Shown: in pieces, positions 19,435-28,049 of the stretch
Position numbering within the stretch: the stretch's first letter is position 1
Layout: every line of letters starts with the position of its first letter
Assembly: GCF_000719115.1 (NCBI RefSeq)
Contig: NZ_JOEA01000014.1
Coordinates: 496,001 to 560,000 of the forward strand
Direction: 5' to 3'
From: Lentzea albidocapillata
Lineage (GTDB): Bacteria > Actinomycetota > Actinomycetes > Mycobacteriales > Pseudonocardiaceae
Length of the DNA: 64,000 nucleotides
The notes under the pieces: model-generated
What the model was told of the DNA's origin: nothing
Seen by the model: only the letters and a program-made list of their open reading frames with translations
The model's database searches: none
Program-made: the position numbers and the translations under genes

Positions 19435-19465
19435 AAGGGAGGAGCCGGGTCCCGGCTCCTCCCTT
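19435..19465 (-). terminator. GC-rich hairpin between RlpA-like and CAP genes
   Basis: A 31-nt perfect palindrome (15-nt arms starting AAGGGAGGAGCC around one central base) lies 19 bp before the CAP start codon and just after the RlpA-like stop. No U-tract follows, so it may be a partial terminator, an RNA-processing site or an attenuator setting the expression ratio of the two genes. Confidence 0.6.
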
Positions 19466-19478
19466 GGCTTGGACGAGG

Positions 19479-19856
19479 TCAGACGATCTGCCAGGTCACC
19501 GAGATGATGCCGAGCGACGTGTCGGCCAGCCGGGAGAACGCGGGCTGGCTGAGGTCGATCTTGTTGCTCGCGCAGCTGGGGCACTTGTCCTTGATGGGCA
19601 CGGTGATGGTGCGGCCGTTGTGCGTGACCCGGATGGACTTGCGGCACAGCGGGTCGTTGTTCGGGTTGGGCGTGGTCCACAGCGCGGCGGGTGCCGCGAC
19701 CAGCAGCTCGGTCGCCGCGTTGATCCTGGTGCCGCAGGCGCCGTAACCGGCGTCGTTGTAGTAGCTGGCGGTGCCGTTGACGGCGGAGGCGGTGCCGGAG
19801 AAGACCAACGACAGGACCGCGGCCGACGCGACGGCGCCGAGCACCTTGAACTTCAT
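19479..19856 (-). CDS. secreted RlpA-like/barwin-fold (double-psi beta-barrel) protein
   Basis: 125 residues with signal peptide MKFKVLGAVASAAVLSLVFS. The mature part (GTASYYNDAGYGACGTRIN, VPIKDKCPSC, IDLSQPAFSRLAD) is a double-psi beta-barrel with four cysteines, as in bacterial expansin-like proteins and plant barwin (PR-4). Streptomyces papain inhibitor has the same fold and similar motifs, so a protease-inhibitor role is an alternative to cell-wall loosening. ATG 19856 follows AAAGGAA. It sits 28 bp after the thaumatin-like gene and probably shares its transcript. Confidence 0.88.
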   Translation of the reverse strand: MKFKVLGAVASAAVLSLVFSGTASAVNGTASYYNDAGYGACGTRINAATELLVAAPAALWTTPNPNNDPLCRKSIRVTHNGRTITVPIKDKCPSCASNKIDLSQPAFSRLADTSLGIISVTWQIV

Positions 19857-19884
19857 GGTTTTCCTTTCAGGGATGGAAAACGTT

Positions 19885-20625
19885 TCAGGCCACGGAGTTG
19901 AACGTGACCCTGAAACCGCTGCAGTTCGCACACTGGTAAACGGTCTGGTTGCCGGGCTCGGTGTCCTGCTTGGACCACGCGTAGGCCTTGGGGCAACGGG
20001 ACTTGATGGTGTTGCTGTAGTCGGTCGGCGCGTCGCGGTTGGGGTTGACGCAGTTGATGCGCTGACCGTTGGCGCCGTACTTGACGTACGCGGGGTTGCA
20101 GTAGGGCAACAGGTTCTCTGGGCAACCGGCGGTGCCGCACGAGGTGGAACCCGGTGGTACGGACGCGTTCACCGGGGTGATGGTCACCGGCACGGAGAAA
20201 GCGTTGACGTAGCTGACGTTGTACCAGGGTGCGAGCCGGTCGCGGGTGTCGAAGTTGAACTCGGCGAGGCTGGCCGGCTGTTCGCCGGTGACGCACCGGG
20301 CGGCCTGGACACCGCAATCTCCGACCGCGCAACGGAAGTTCGAACCGGAGGTCCCGGTGCACCCCTGCCGGGCGAAGAACGTGCCGCGCCAGTGGCCCGG
20401 CGAGGCGGTCTCGGGGATCGTGATGGTCGCGGACTGGCCGTGGCGCAGCGTGGGCAGGTTCGTCAGTGCCCGGGAGCCGTCCGCGTTGACGGTGCTGCCG
20501 ACCCAGATCGTCTGACCGGTGTTGTTGACCAGGGTGACCGTGTGGTTGATCGCCGCGTTCGCGGTCGGCACGCCGCCGACGGCGAAGGTGAGCGCGAACA
20601 AGGCCGCTAGTAATCGTGTGAGCAT
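19885..20625 (-). CDS. secreted thaumatin-like protein (PR-5 fold)
   Basis: 246 residues: signal peptide MLTRLLAALFALTFAVGGVPTANA, then a thaumatin-family domain. VTLVNNTGQTIWVGS, GHWRGTFFARQGCT and CAVGDCG are the classic N-terminal and central motifs, and the Cys-rich tail (CGTAGCPENLLPYCN, CPKAYAWSKQD) matches the disulfide core. The family includes antifungal plant PR-5 proteins and beta-1,3-glucan-binding or -cleaving enzymes. The start lies 30 bp after the LuxR-type gene in the same orientation, so the secreted trio may be directly downstream of and co-transcribed with its regulators. Confidence 0.93.
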   Translation of the reverse strand: MLTRLLAALFALTFAVGGVPTANAAINHTVTLVNNTGQTIWVGSTVNADGSRALTNLPTLRHGQSATITIPETASPGHWRGTFFARQGCTGTSGSNFRCAVGDCGVQAARCVTGEQPASLAEFNFDTRDRLAPWYNVSYVNAFSVPVTITPVNASVPPGSTSCGTAGCPENLLPYCNPAYVKYGANGQRINCVNPNRDAPTDYSNTIKSRCPKAYAWSKQDTEPGNQTVYQCANCSGFRVTFNSVA

Positions 20626-20655
20626 CTGCGGGCTCCCTCCGTCAGGGCTCCACGA

Positions 20656-21855
20656 TCACCCGCAGGGACCTCCCAGGGCACCACGGTCGGTCCGCAAAGT
20701 TCCCTCGTGGAGCCAGGCCCACCTGGTGGCCCGCAACTCCCGGCGGCCCGACAGCCCGAGCTTGCGGTAGACCCTGGTCAGGTGCAGCTCGACGGTCCGC
20801 GTCGCCATCGCGAGCCGTGCCGCGATCTCCCTGTTGTTCAGGCCCGCGCACACGAACCGGGCGACCTCGGCTTCGACGGGGGTCAGCACCGGTGCCGCGA
20901 CACCGCACAGGGCTTCGTCGGCCCGCCGCAGCAGAACGGTGTCGCCGACGTCGAGGGCCGTGGCACGGGCACGCGTGTAGATCTCGTGCGCTGCAGCCTG
21001 TTTGCCGTGCGCGGTGAGGCGATCGCCGTAGTCGCACAGCACTTCCGCGAGTTCCATCCGGGCTTGTGCCATGTCCAGCAAGCGAATCGCACGTTCGTAG
21101 ACCACCAGGTCCTCGCCGTCGGGCGGACTCGCCGCCGCGATCGCCGACAGGCTCCAGCCGAGCGCTCTGGGCTCGCCCCAGCGAGCCGCGGCTGTGTGCT
21201 CCTCCAACGCCAGGCGCAGGGCTGCCCCGATGTCACCGCACGCCAGCGCGGCGCGCGCGGCCAGCGAACGCCACGGCAGCACAGCGGGGTTGCCGACACC
21301 GGCCTCCCTGCCGCACGCGAGACAGCCGTCCAGGGCGTCTCGCGGGCGGCCCAGCGCCATCGCCACCGCCGCCTCGGCCGCGAGGAACAGCGGACCATCG
21401 GCATCGTGGGCGAGCAGCAGGACTTCGGCCTCCCGGGGTTCCCCACGGGCTATGAGCAGTTCCACCGTCGACAGCAGCACGACCGGGCGGATCTCGGCTG
21501 CGATGTCGTTGTGCCGCAGCAGGCCGAGCAGCGACGAGCACCTCGCGAGGTCACCGGTGCGGCGCGCGACGCACGCCTGGGCGAGCACCACGTGCTCCGC
21601 CAACGCCTGGTCGCCGGGTCTCTCTTCGAGCAGGGCGAGGCTGTGGGCGTCAGCGGCGACGAGCTCACCCGCGCAGACCAGCGTGCCCAGCGCACGCGAC
21701 ACACACAGCGCGTTCGCCCGGCAGTCAGGGGACTCCAGCGCCTGCTCGGCCGCCTGAACGGCGTCGGTCCAGTTCTCCCCCGCCGCGAGCAGACCGGCCG
21801 CGACGGCCGCCGGGCACTCGTGGCCCGACCCGCGGACCGGCGGCGGCGCGTTCAC
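20656..21855 (-). CDS. LuxR-family regulator with TPR-like region, no ATPase domain
   Basis: 399 residues. The C-terminal 65 form a LuxR helix-turn-helix (LTPVEAEVARFVCAGLNNREIAARL, TVELHLTRVYRKLGL). The rest is alpha-helical repeat resembling the TPR part of LAL regulators, but no P-loop is present. GTG 21855 overlaps the previous stop as GTGA, so the two LuxR genes are translationally coupled; the longer frame to 22101 is noncoding. It is clearly paralogous to that neighbour, sharing NPAVLPWRS in the repeat region. It likely controls the secreted PR-like trio that begins 30 bp downstream. Confidence 0.9.
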   Translation of the reverse strand: MNAPPPVRGSGHECPAAVAAGLLAAGENWTDAVQAAEQALESPDCRANALCVSRALGTLVCAGELVAADAHSLALLEERPGDQALAEHVVLAQACVARRTGDLARCSSLLGLLRHNDIAAEIRPVVLLSTVELLIARGEPREAEVLLLAHDADGPLFLAAEAAVAMALGRPRDALDGCLACGREAGVGNPAVLPWRSLAARAALACGDIGAALRLALEEHTAAARWGEPRALGWSLSAIAAASPPDGEDLVVYERAIRLLDMAQARMELAEVLCDYGDRLTAHGKQAAAHEIYTRARATALDVGDTVLLRRADEALCGVAAPVLTPVEAEVARFVCAGLNNREIAARLAMATRTVELHLTRVYRKLGLSGRRELRATRWAWLHEGTLRTDRGALGGPCG

Positions 21856-22931
21856 GCCGTCGGGACGAACGCCCGGCGCAGCCCGGGCCTGCCCGCCACC
21901 CCCATCTTGCGGTAGACGCGCGTGAGGTGGAACTCGATGGTGCGCAGCGTCAGGCCCAGCTCGGCGGCGATCTCGCGGTTCGACCTCCCCGCCCTGGCCA
22001 GCAGGGCGATCCTGCGTTCCTGACCGCTCAACGCGGACTCTCCGTCGTTGCGCAACAGCCGCGATGTCAGCACGTCCGCCGCCTGAGTCCATTGTGGACA
22101 AGATCGCAGGTGCCGCGCGTGCCTGCGGGCGCGCTCGACCTCTCCGCGCGCCAGCAGGAGCTGCGCCAGGTCGTGCCGCGCGCGAAGAGCCTCGGAACTG
22201 TTCCCCAGAAACGTGATCGCTTCTTCGAGCAGGACGTCGTCACCGCCGCGCGCCAACGCCGAGGCGTGCAGCGCGAGTCCGATGCCTCTCGGCCCGCCCC
22301 AGCGTCTCGCCGCGACCAGGTCCTTGTCGGCACAGATCCGTGCGAGCACGAGGTCTCCCCGATCCGCCGCGGCCAGTGCGGCCCAGGACCGCCACGGCAG
22401 CACTGCGGGGTTCAAGCCGGCGAGGAACCGTCCGCATTCGAGGAACTCGTCCAGTGCCGCAGCGCTTTGTTCTTCCGCCAGCAGGAGGCGGCCGCGGGCG
22501 AAGTGCAGTTCGGCGCTGTCCGGCGCGCGTTCCGCCTCCAGCACGGCGCGTGCTCTGCCGAGTTCCCCGGCGTCGATGAGCGCGAGCACCAGCCATGCGG
22601 CCGCGACGACGCGCAGCCGTGGACGAACATCCCGGCCGAGCAACCGGACCGCCGCACGAGGATCGCCACGCAGCAGCATGATCCGGCCGCCGAGCAGGTC
22701 GTGCACGTCGCGGCTGACGCCGGTGGCAGAGATCCAGTGCTGCTGGGCCAGCTCGAGCTCGTCGGCGTAAGTCAGGACCAGCACCGCCTGCCAGAACGTG
22801 CCGTCGTCCAACGGCTCCGCCGTCAGCGCCTGGCGTGCGATGGCGACTGCCTCCGCCCGGCCGGTGAGGGCACCCGGCACCAATTCGAATCGCGTACGCC
22901 CGAGCTCGTCGAGCGGGCCGTTGTTCGTCAT
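21852..22931 (-). CDS. LuxR-family regulator with TPR-like region (paralogue of neighbour)
   Basis: 359 residues. The repeat-rich N-terminal part (FWQAVLVLTYADELELAQQHW onward) precedes a C-terminal LuxR-type helix-turn-helix (LSGQERRIALLARAGRSNREIAAELGL, TIEFHLTRVYRKMGVAG). Like its downstream paralogue it has no nucleotide-binding domain. I start at ATG 22931 (MTNNGPLDELGRTRF), with AAGGA about 11 bases ahead. A 17-bp inverted repeat centred at 23019 lies about 80 bp upstream and may be an operator. The two overlap by 4 bp. Confidence 0.9.
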   Translation of the reverse strand: MTNNGPLDELGRTRFELVPGALTGRAEAVAIARQALTAEPLDDGTFWQAVLVLTYADELELAQQHWISATGVSRDVHDLLGGRIMLLRGDPRAAVRLLGRDVRPRLRVVAAAWLVLALIDAGELGRARAVLEAERAPDSAELHFARGRLLLAEEQSAAALDEFLECGRFLAGLNPAVLPWRSWAALAAADRGDLVLARICADKDLVAARRWGGPRGIGLALHASALARGGDDVLLEEAITFLGNSSEALRARHDLAQLLLARGEVERARRHARHLRSCPQWTQAADVLTSRLLRNDGESALSGQERRIALLARAGRSNREIAAELGLTLRTIEFHLTRVYRKMGVAGRPGLRRAFVPTA

Positions 22932-23368
22932 TCGACGGCGTCCTTCCCTGCCCGGATTACGCCAGCTCGCAGTCGTCCAATTGATACGCGGCCCGGCTTT
23001 CAACCACCATTGTTCCCGCCTGGAACATTGACTTGATCAATAGCCCTGAGCAGCAGAAACACGGCATTCCTGACTCCTCCGCGCACTGTCTCGATTGGAC
23101 GTCCACCTGGTCTGGACCATACCGCCGATCACATCTCGACTGAACCGGAATTTCTCTTTTCTTCTTCACTTGGCAAAACGGATTCACAGGAGTATTCAGG
23201 GCAGCCGCCACCTCTTCGACTACCACGGCCGGACACGTCAGGGGAATTGCCGGCCGAACCAGACGATCAGGCGGTCCCAGCTGATAATTCGTATTACAGC
23301 CTTGTTTCACCGCATCTTCACCCCCTACCCTCCGGAACTTCCGAGTCCTCGTCCAAGGGAGCGTTCCC
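22932..23368. other. divergent intergenic region, A/T-richer
   Basis: About 437 bp between the leftward LuxR pair and the rightward secreted protein. It is clearly richer in A/T than its surroundings and has no supported gene. It should hold two divergent promoters; the only clear element is the inverted repeat at 23011-23027. Confidence 0.5.
23011..23027. promoter_or_regulatory. inverted repeat TGTTCC-N5-GGAACA
   Basis: Perfect 6-bp arms around a 5-bp spacer (TGTTCC CGCCT GGAACA), in the A/T-rich divergent promoter region about 80 bp before the LuxR start codon. The size and symmetry suit a dimeric regulator. The binding protein is unknown; one of the adjacent LuxR proteins is a guess. Confidence 0.45.
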
Positions 23369-24358
23369 ATGACACCGAACCGCCGACAGCTGCTGCTCGG
23401 GACCGCGGGCGCGGCCTTGCTGGCAACGAGCGCGGGGGCAGCGCCCCAGGCCGCCGCCGCACCCGCGGGGTTCCCGGACTACCGGTACCGCAGGCTCGCC
23501 CTGATCAAGAGCAAGCTCCGCTACAACCCCACCGGCGAACTGATCTTCCCCACGATCCGCGGCACGAAGAACCGGATCCCCGGCGCGCTCGCCGCGTACT
23601 ACCTCTACTACGCACCGCACGACGCCCCCGGCGGCATCTGCCTGGCGTACGCGAACTCGCTGGACGAGGAGTTCACCGAGTACGCCGGCAACCCGATCAT
23701 CACGCGGAGCTGGCCCGGCGAGTACACCGTGTCGCACGTGTCGTCGCCGCACGCGATGTGGAACGACGACGCCAAGCGCATGTACCTGTACTTCCATGGC
23801 GAGAACACCGTGACCCGGCTCGCCAGCTCCGCCGACGGCATCCACTTCTCCTACGAGAAGGAGGTCCTGTCCACGCGTCTGTTGCCTTCAGGCACCACGG
23901 AAACCTCCTACGCCAGGGTGTTCCGGCACGACCTGCCGTCGCGCAACGCCCGGTACGTGATGGTGTTCATGCTGAACAACACGACGAACCGGCGGGACAT
24001 CGGCTGGGGCTGGTCGGCGAACGCCCGTGACTGGAGCTTCGCGCAGACCCCGCTCGTCCGGCACCAGGACGTGGGCGCGGTCAACGTCGGTGGCCCGCAT
24101 CTGTTGTTCCGCAACAACAGCGTCTACGTCGTGTACAACACCGACCGCGGCAGCGGCGGCAACATCCTGATCACCGAGGTGGGCCTGGACTTCAGCAAGC
24201 GCAACCACCTCGGTGTCTTCCACGACTCGTTGTCCGGAGCGCCGGACAACGGCAGGTCGGCCGCGCCCTCCTTCGGCACGTACCAGGGCCGGGAGTACAT
24301 GATCTACGAGGCCGGCGACCGGCTGGCGGGCAACATCGCCATCGCGCGAGCGGTCTAG
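23369..24358 (+). CDS. Tat-exported beta-propeller protein, GH43-like
   Basis: 329 residues. An RRQLLLGTAGAALLATSAGA leader carries a twin-arginine motif. The mature part contains repeated blade-like segments (YYLYYAPHDAPGGICLAYA, MYLYFHGENTVTRLASSADGIHFSYE, GGPHLLFRNNSVYVVYNTD, SFGTYQGREYMIYEAGD) typical of five-bladed glycoside hydrolase propellers of the GH43/GH117 kind. The exact family and catalytic residues cannot be fixed by eye, so substrate is open. ATG 23369 follows AAGGGAG. It ends in a 4-bp overlap with the convergent LysR gene. Confidence 0.8.
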   Translation: MTPNRRQLLLGTAGAALLATSAGAAPQAAAAPAGFPDYRYRRLALIKSKLRYNPTGELIFPTIRGTKNRIPGALAAYYLYYAPHDAPGGICLAYANSLDEEFTEYAGNPIITRSWPGEYTVSHVSSPHAMWNDDAKRMYLYFHGENTVTRLASSADGIHFSYEKEVLSTRLLPSGTTETSYARVFRHDLPSRNARYVMVFMLNNTTNRRDIGWGWSANARDWSFAQTPLVRHQDVGAVNVGGPHLLFRNNSVYVVYNTDRGSGGNILITEVGLDFSKRNHLGVFHDSLSGAPDNGRSAAPSFGTYQGREYMIYEAGDRLAGNIAIARAV

Positions 24359-25257
24359 GCGAACAGTGTCGCGCAGTGGCCGGCGAACGCTTGCGCGCGA
24401 CGGGTGAGCGGTCCGCCGGCCGCCCAGCCGAGCACCACGGGCGTGGTGGGCACGTCGTCACGCAACGCCACCGCGATGACCTCCAGCCCTTCGTAGGACG
24501 TGGAAAGCGCGGGCTGCTGGACGGTGATCGAGTAGCCGATGCCGCGTGCCACCAGGGATCGCGCGAGTTCGAAGCTGCGCGCCCGATGCGTCACGACCAT
24601 CTCGGCCCCGGCCGCCGTGAACACCGAACGGAAGTAGCGCTCACTCGGCGGGACGTCCAGCAGCACGAACGGATCGTCCGCCAGTTCGCGCAAAGCCACG
24701 GAACGCCGGCGGCGCAGTCGATGTCCGGCGGGCAGCAGCACCTTGGGCGGCTGGTCGTACAACGTCCGGGTGGCGATGCCGGGCACCAGGTCCTGGTCGT
24801 AGAGGAACGCGATCTCGCACCGCCCGGTGATCAGGTCCTCGCCGATCTCCGGCAGGCTGCCCTCCACGAACCGCACGGACACGTCCGGGTGTGCGCGCTC
24901 GAACGTCGCGATCGCCGCGGGCAGGTGGAACGGCGCGATCGGCGCGTAGCAGCCGACCGTCAGCACACCGCTGACCTGCCGGCTCAGACCGCGCGCCTCG
25001 GCACCGAGGTCGCTCATCGCCCCGACCACGCGGCGGGCGTCCGCGAGCACCCGCACGCCCGCCGCCGTCAGCGCCGCTCCCCTGCGCGGCGAACGCACGA
25101 CCAGTCTCAGGTCCAGCACCCGTTCCAGTTCGCTCAGCGCCAGCGAGATCGCGCCCTGCGACACGTGACACCGCGCGGCGGCCGCGGTCAGCGAACCCGT
25201 CTCGGCCACCGCGACCAGGTATTCGAGCTGCCGCAGCGTCACGTTGGGCAGATTCAT
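24355..25257 (-). CDS. LysR-family transcriptional regulator
   Basis: 300 residues of standard LysR architecture: N-terminal winged helix (LRQLEYLVAVAETGSLTAAAARCHVSQGAISLALSELE) and a two-lobe effector domain from about residue 90. It is divergent from the nitroreductase gene with only 29 bp between the start codons, the usual arrangement for a LysR regulator and its target. The effector is unknown. Confidence 0.94.
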   Translation of the reverse strand: MNLPNVTLRQLEYLVAVAETGSLTAAAARCHVSQGAISLALSELERVLDLRLVVRSPRRGAALTAAGVRVLADARRVVGAMSDLGAEARGLSRQVSGVLTVGCYAPIAPFHLPAAIATFERAHPDVSVRFVEGSLPEIGEDLITGRCEIAFLYDQDLVPGIATRTLYDQPPKVLLPAGHRLRRRRSVALRELADDPFVLLDVPPSERYFRSVFTAAGAEMVVTHRARSFELARSLVARGIGYSITVQQPALSTSYEGLEVIAVALRDDVPTTPVVLGWAAGGPLTRRAQAFAGHCATLFA

Positions 25258-25286
25258 GAGCTGAGCTTATAACTGACCCGAGAAAC

Positions 25287-25997
25287 GTGAACTGGCCAAA
25301 AGAGTGGGGCACGGGCATCGTCCGGACGGTGACCCGACCGCACACCCACCCGTTCATCCCGTTCACCCCGCCCCGGCTGCCGATCGAGGAAGGACTCGAC
25401 CGCGGCAGGGCTTTCTACCGATTGCTCGACGCGCGCCGGTCCGTGCGCTGGTTCTCCCCCGATCCCGTGCCCGCCGAGGCGATCGAACTCGCGGTCCTGG
25501 CCGCGAACACCGCACCGAGCGGTGCTCACCAGCAGCCGTGGCGGTTCGTCGCCACCGGCAACCCGGATCTCAAGCGCCGCATCCGGGCGGCGGCCGAGGA
25601 AGAGGAACGCCGCTTCTACCACGAGCGCGAGCTACCGGAATGGCATGCGGCGCTGGCACATCTGGAGACCGACGCGAACAAGGAGTTCCTGGAGATCGCG
25701 CCGTGGCTGGTGGTCGCGTTCGCCCAGAAGCAGCAGGACGGCAAGAAGACCTACTACACCAACGAAAGCGTCGGCATCGCGTGCGGGTTCTTCATCGCGG
25801 CACTGCACTCGATGGGCCTGGCGACGCTGACCCACACGCCGAACCCGATGACGTTCCTGACCGACCTCCTCGGGCGTGAAGGCGAGCGGCCGTACATCCT
25901 CTTCCCGATCGGCTACCCGGCCGACGACTGCGAGGTGCCGGACCTGCGCCGCAAACCGCTCGACGAGGCGCTCACGTTCGCCGACGGGCTTGCCTGA
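25287..25997 (+). CDS. nitroreductase-family flavoprotein, iodotyrosine-deiodinase-like
   Basis: 236 residues. [28 protein letters not shown] and the mid-protein lid [22 protein letters not shown] place it in the FMN-dependent nitroreductase superfamily, closest to the iodotyrosine deiodinase/BluB-like branch; HTPNPMTFL and the [11 protein letters not shown] tail agree. Likely a cytoplasmic NAD(P)H-dependent reductase or dehalogenase. GTG 25287 has a weak site and sits very close to the probable transcription start; an internal GTG at 25329 is possible. Likely controlled by the divergent LysR. Confidence 0.88.
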   Translation: MNWPKEWGTGIVRTVTRPHTHPFIPFTPPRLPIEEGLDRGRAFYRLLDARRSVRWFSPDPVPAEAIELAVLAANTAPSGAHQQPWRFVATGNPDLKRRIRAAAEEEERRFYHERELPEWHAALAHLETDANKEFLEIAPWLVVAFAQKQQDGKKTYYTNESVGIACGFFIAALHSMGLATLTHTPNPMTFLTDLLGREGERPYILFPIGYPADDCEVPDLRRKPLDEALTFADGLA

Positions 25998-26026
25998 TCG
26001 TCCCACCGCCGTGGACCATCGGGGAC

Positions 26027-26890
26027 GTGGACGAGCTACGCGCGCTGATCGCGAAACATGCCCGGCCGGACATGACCACGATCATCGACGACGTCCTGGT
26101 GTCGAGGACGACGGCAGGCGGCCCGCCCGCGCCGTCGATGTCCGGCACGATCCTCGCGTTCGTCGCCCAAGGCCGCAAACGCATCGCGTTGGGCGAGCGC
26201 GTCTACGACTACCGGGCCGGCCAGTACCTGGTGGCCTCGATCGACATGCCGATCACGGGCAACTACGTCGGCATCAGCCCGTCCGAACCGGCGCTCGGCC
26301 TGGGCCTGGTCCTCAAGCCGGATCTGGTCGCCGAACTGCTGCTGACAGGCGACCTGCCGAAGGCCGCGGGCACCCCGGAGGGCCTGGCCGTCAGCGATGC
26401 CTCCCCCGATCTGATCGACGCCGTGACCAGGCTCGCCCGCCTCCTCGACCAGCCGAGGGACGCGCGGGCGCTCGCCCCGCTGATCAAGCGGGAGATCCTC
26501 TGGCGGGTCATGACCGGCGAACAGGGCGCGGTCGTCCGTCAGCTGGGCGCGCAGGACAGCAGCCTGAGCCACATCGCCAGGGCGGTCCGGTGGATCCGGG
26601 AGAACTACGCCGAGTCGTTCAAGGTCGAGGACGTCGCGCGGATCGCGGGCATGAGCGAGTCGGCGTTCTACCGCAACTTCCAGGCCGTCACGGCGATGAG
26701 CCCGATCCAGTTCCAGAAGCAGATCCGGTTGCAGGAGGCCAGGTTGCTGCTCGCGACGAACTCCGACGTGACGAGCGTCAGCCACCGGGTCGGCTACGAC
26801 AGCCCGTCGCAGTTCAGCCGCGAGTACCGGCGCCAGTTCGGCGCACCGCCCAGCAGGGACGCGAAGCTCACGCTCCAGCCCGCTCTCTGA
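26027..26890 (+). CDS. AraC-family regulator with AraC_N domain
   Basis: 287 residues: an N-terminal cupin-like AraC_N segment (GTILAFVAQGRKRIALGERVYDY...) and a C-terminal pair of helix-turn-helices (IRENYAESFKVEDVARIAGMSESAFYRNFQAVTAMSPIQFQKQ, VSHRVGYDSPSQFSREYRRQFG). It starts with GTG 29 bp after the nitroreductase and may be co-transcribed with it. Its 3' end overlaps the convergent membrane-protein gene by 23 bp. Confidence 0.92.
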   Translation: MDELRALIAKHARPDMTTIIDDVLVSRTTAGGPPAPSMSGTILAFVAQGRKRIALGERVYDYRAGQYLVASIDMPITGNYVGISPSEPALGLGLVLKPDLVAELLLTGDLPKAAGTPEGLAVSDASPDLIDAVTRLARLLDQPRDARALAPLIKREILWRVMTGEQGAVVRQLGAQDSSLSHIARAVRWIRENYAESFKVEDVARIAGMSESAFYRNFQAVTAMSPIQFQKQIRLQEARLLLATNSDVTSVSHRVGYDSPSQFSREYRRQFGAPPSRDAKLTLQPAL

Positions 26891-28046
26891 CGTCCAGGTA
26901 CACCGCGCGGACCTCCAGCGTCCGCTCGACCTTCTCGATCACGGGCGCGAAGAACTGGCGCCGGTGCTCGGCGTCGCTCATCGAGGTCACCGAGAAGTAC
27001 ATGCTGCCGAACGCGGCGAACAACGTGGCGTTGCGCAACATCGCCGACGGCACACCCGGCCACGACATCTTCGGCCGCTGCCCGATCCACAGCTCGGCGA
27101 TCGCGGGCGTCACCACGATCAGGCCCAGCACCACGAAGAACGCGAACAGCGCGAGCCCGATCACCGCCGCCTGCACCAGCTGCCGGATCGCGAGCATCAC
27201 CAGCAGGTTGCGCGACTGACGACCGTTCAACCGCTTGGGCGGCAAGGGTTCGGCGATGTCCACTGCGGACAGTGGCGTGCCCTTGCAGGCGAGCTTCAGC
27301 ACCTCGGGCCGCAGGTCCTGCTCGACGCGGCCGATCTCGTCACGCAGCCGGGCGGCGGCCGCGAGCACGGTGATCGAGGCGAACAGCAGCACGACCAGGC
27401 TGACCCTGGGCCACAGCAGCTGGTTCATCGCCTGCCACAGCTCGCCGGTGAAGAACAGGAACAGCGTCACGAACAGCATCGGCGGCAACGCCCGGCCGAT
27501 CAGGTGGACGCTGTTGCCCAGGTCGGCGATCACGTGCCGGATGGCGGCTTTGAGCAGTGCGCCCAGCCCGTAGGTGGTAGCCAGCATCGTCGCCACGAAG
27601 GCCACGCCGAAGAAGACGACGAACCACAACGCGGTGACCCACCATTCCGTCTCGGGGTCGTCGGCTCCAGGCGTGGTGACCTTGTCGTTGATGGCGAGTT
27701 GCAGCAACGGCACGATGACCGGCATCGCCGCGTACGCCACCAGCACCACCACGGTCGTGCGCGGGGAGAAGCTCGGCAGCCGTCGCACGAACAGCGACAG
27801 CAGGATCCACGCGGACACCATCACCGCGACGATCACGCCGAGCAGCACCCACTTCGACAGGCCGGTGGACTTGAGCAGCACCAGCCACGCGAGGCTGCCG
27901 ACCGCCACGAACGTCAGCGCCGGCAACATCCTCGGCAGCACGTGCGACCGGAACCCGTAGCCCTCGATCATCGTCGGCGCGCCCTGCTGGACGAACCACT
28001 GCTCGGTCCGCCGCACGACCGTCTCCGAAGCCACGGCAAGGATCAT
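26868..28046 (-). CDS. polytopic membrane protein of unknown function
   Basis: 392 residues with about six to seven hydrophobic helices (LPALTFVAVGSLAWLVLL, WVLLGVIVAVMVSAWILLSL, VVVLVAYAAMPVIVPLL, ALWFVVFFGVAFVATML, MLFVTLFLFFTGELW, VSLVVLLFASITVLAA, AVIGLALFAFFVVLGLIVVT) and a long cytoplasmic segment between the last two. I do not recognise a family. It begins 3 bp after the SDR gene, so the two are an operon, but the pairing suggests no function. Confidence 0.85.
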   Translation of the reverse strand: MILAVASETVVRRTEQWFVQQGAPTMIEGYGFRSHVLPRMLPALTFVAVGSLAWLVLLKSTGLSKWVLLGVIVAVMVSAWILLSLFVRRLPSFSPRTTVVVLVAYAAMPVIVPLLQLAINDKVTTPGADDPETEWWVTALWFVVFFGVAFVATMLATTYGLGALLKAAIRHVIADLGNSVHLIGRALPPMLFVTLFLFFTGELWQAMNQLLWPRVSLVVLLFASITVLAAAARLRDEIGRVEQDLRPEVLKLACKGTPLSAVDIAEPLPPKRLNGRQSRNLLVMLAIRQLVQAAVIGLALFAFFVVLGLIVVTPAIAELWIGQRPKMSWPGVPSAMLRNATLFAAFGSMYFSVTSMSDAEHRRQFFAPVIEKVERTLEVRAVYLDVRERAGA

Positions 28047-28049
28047 GCC

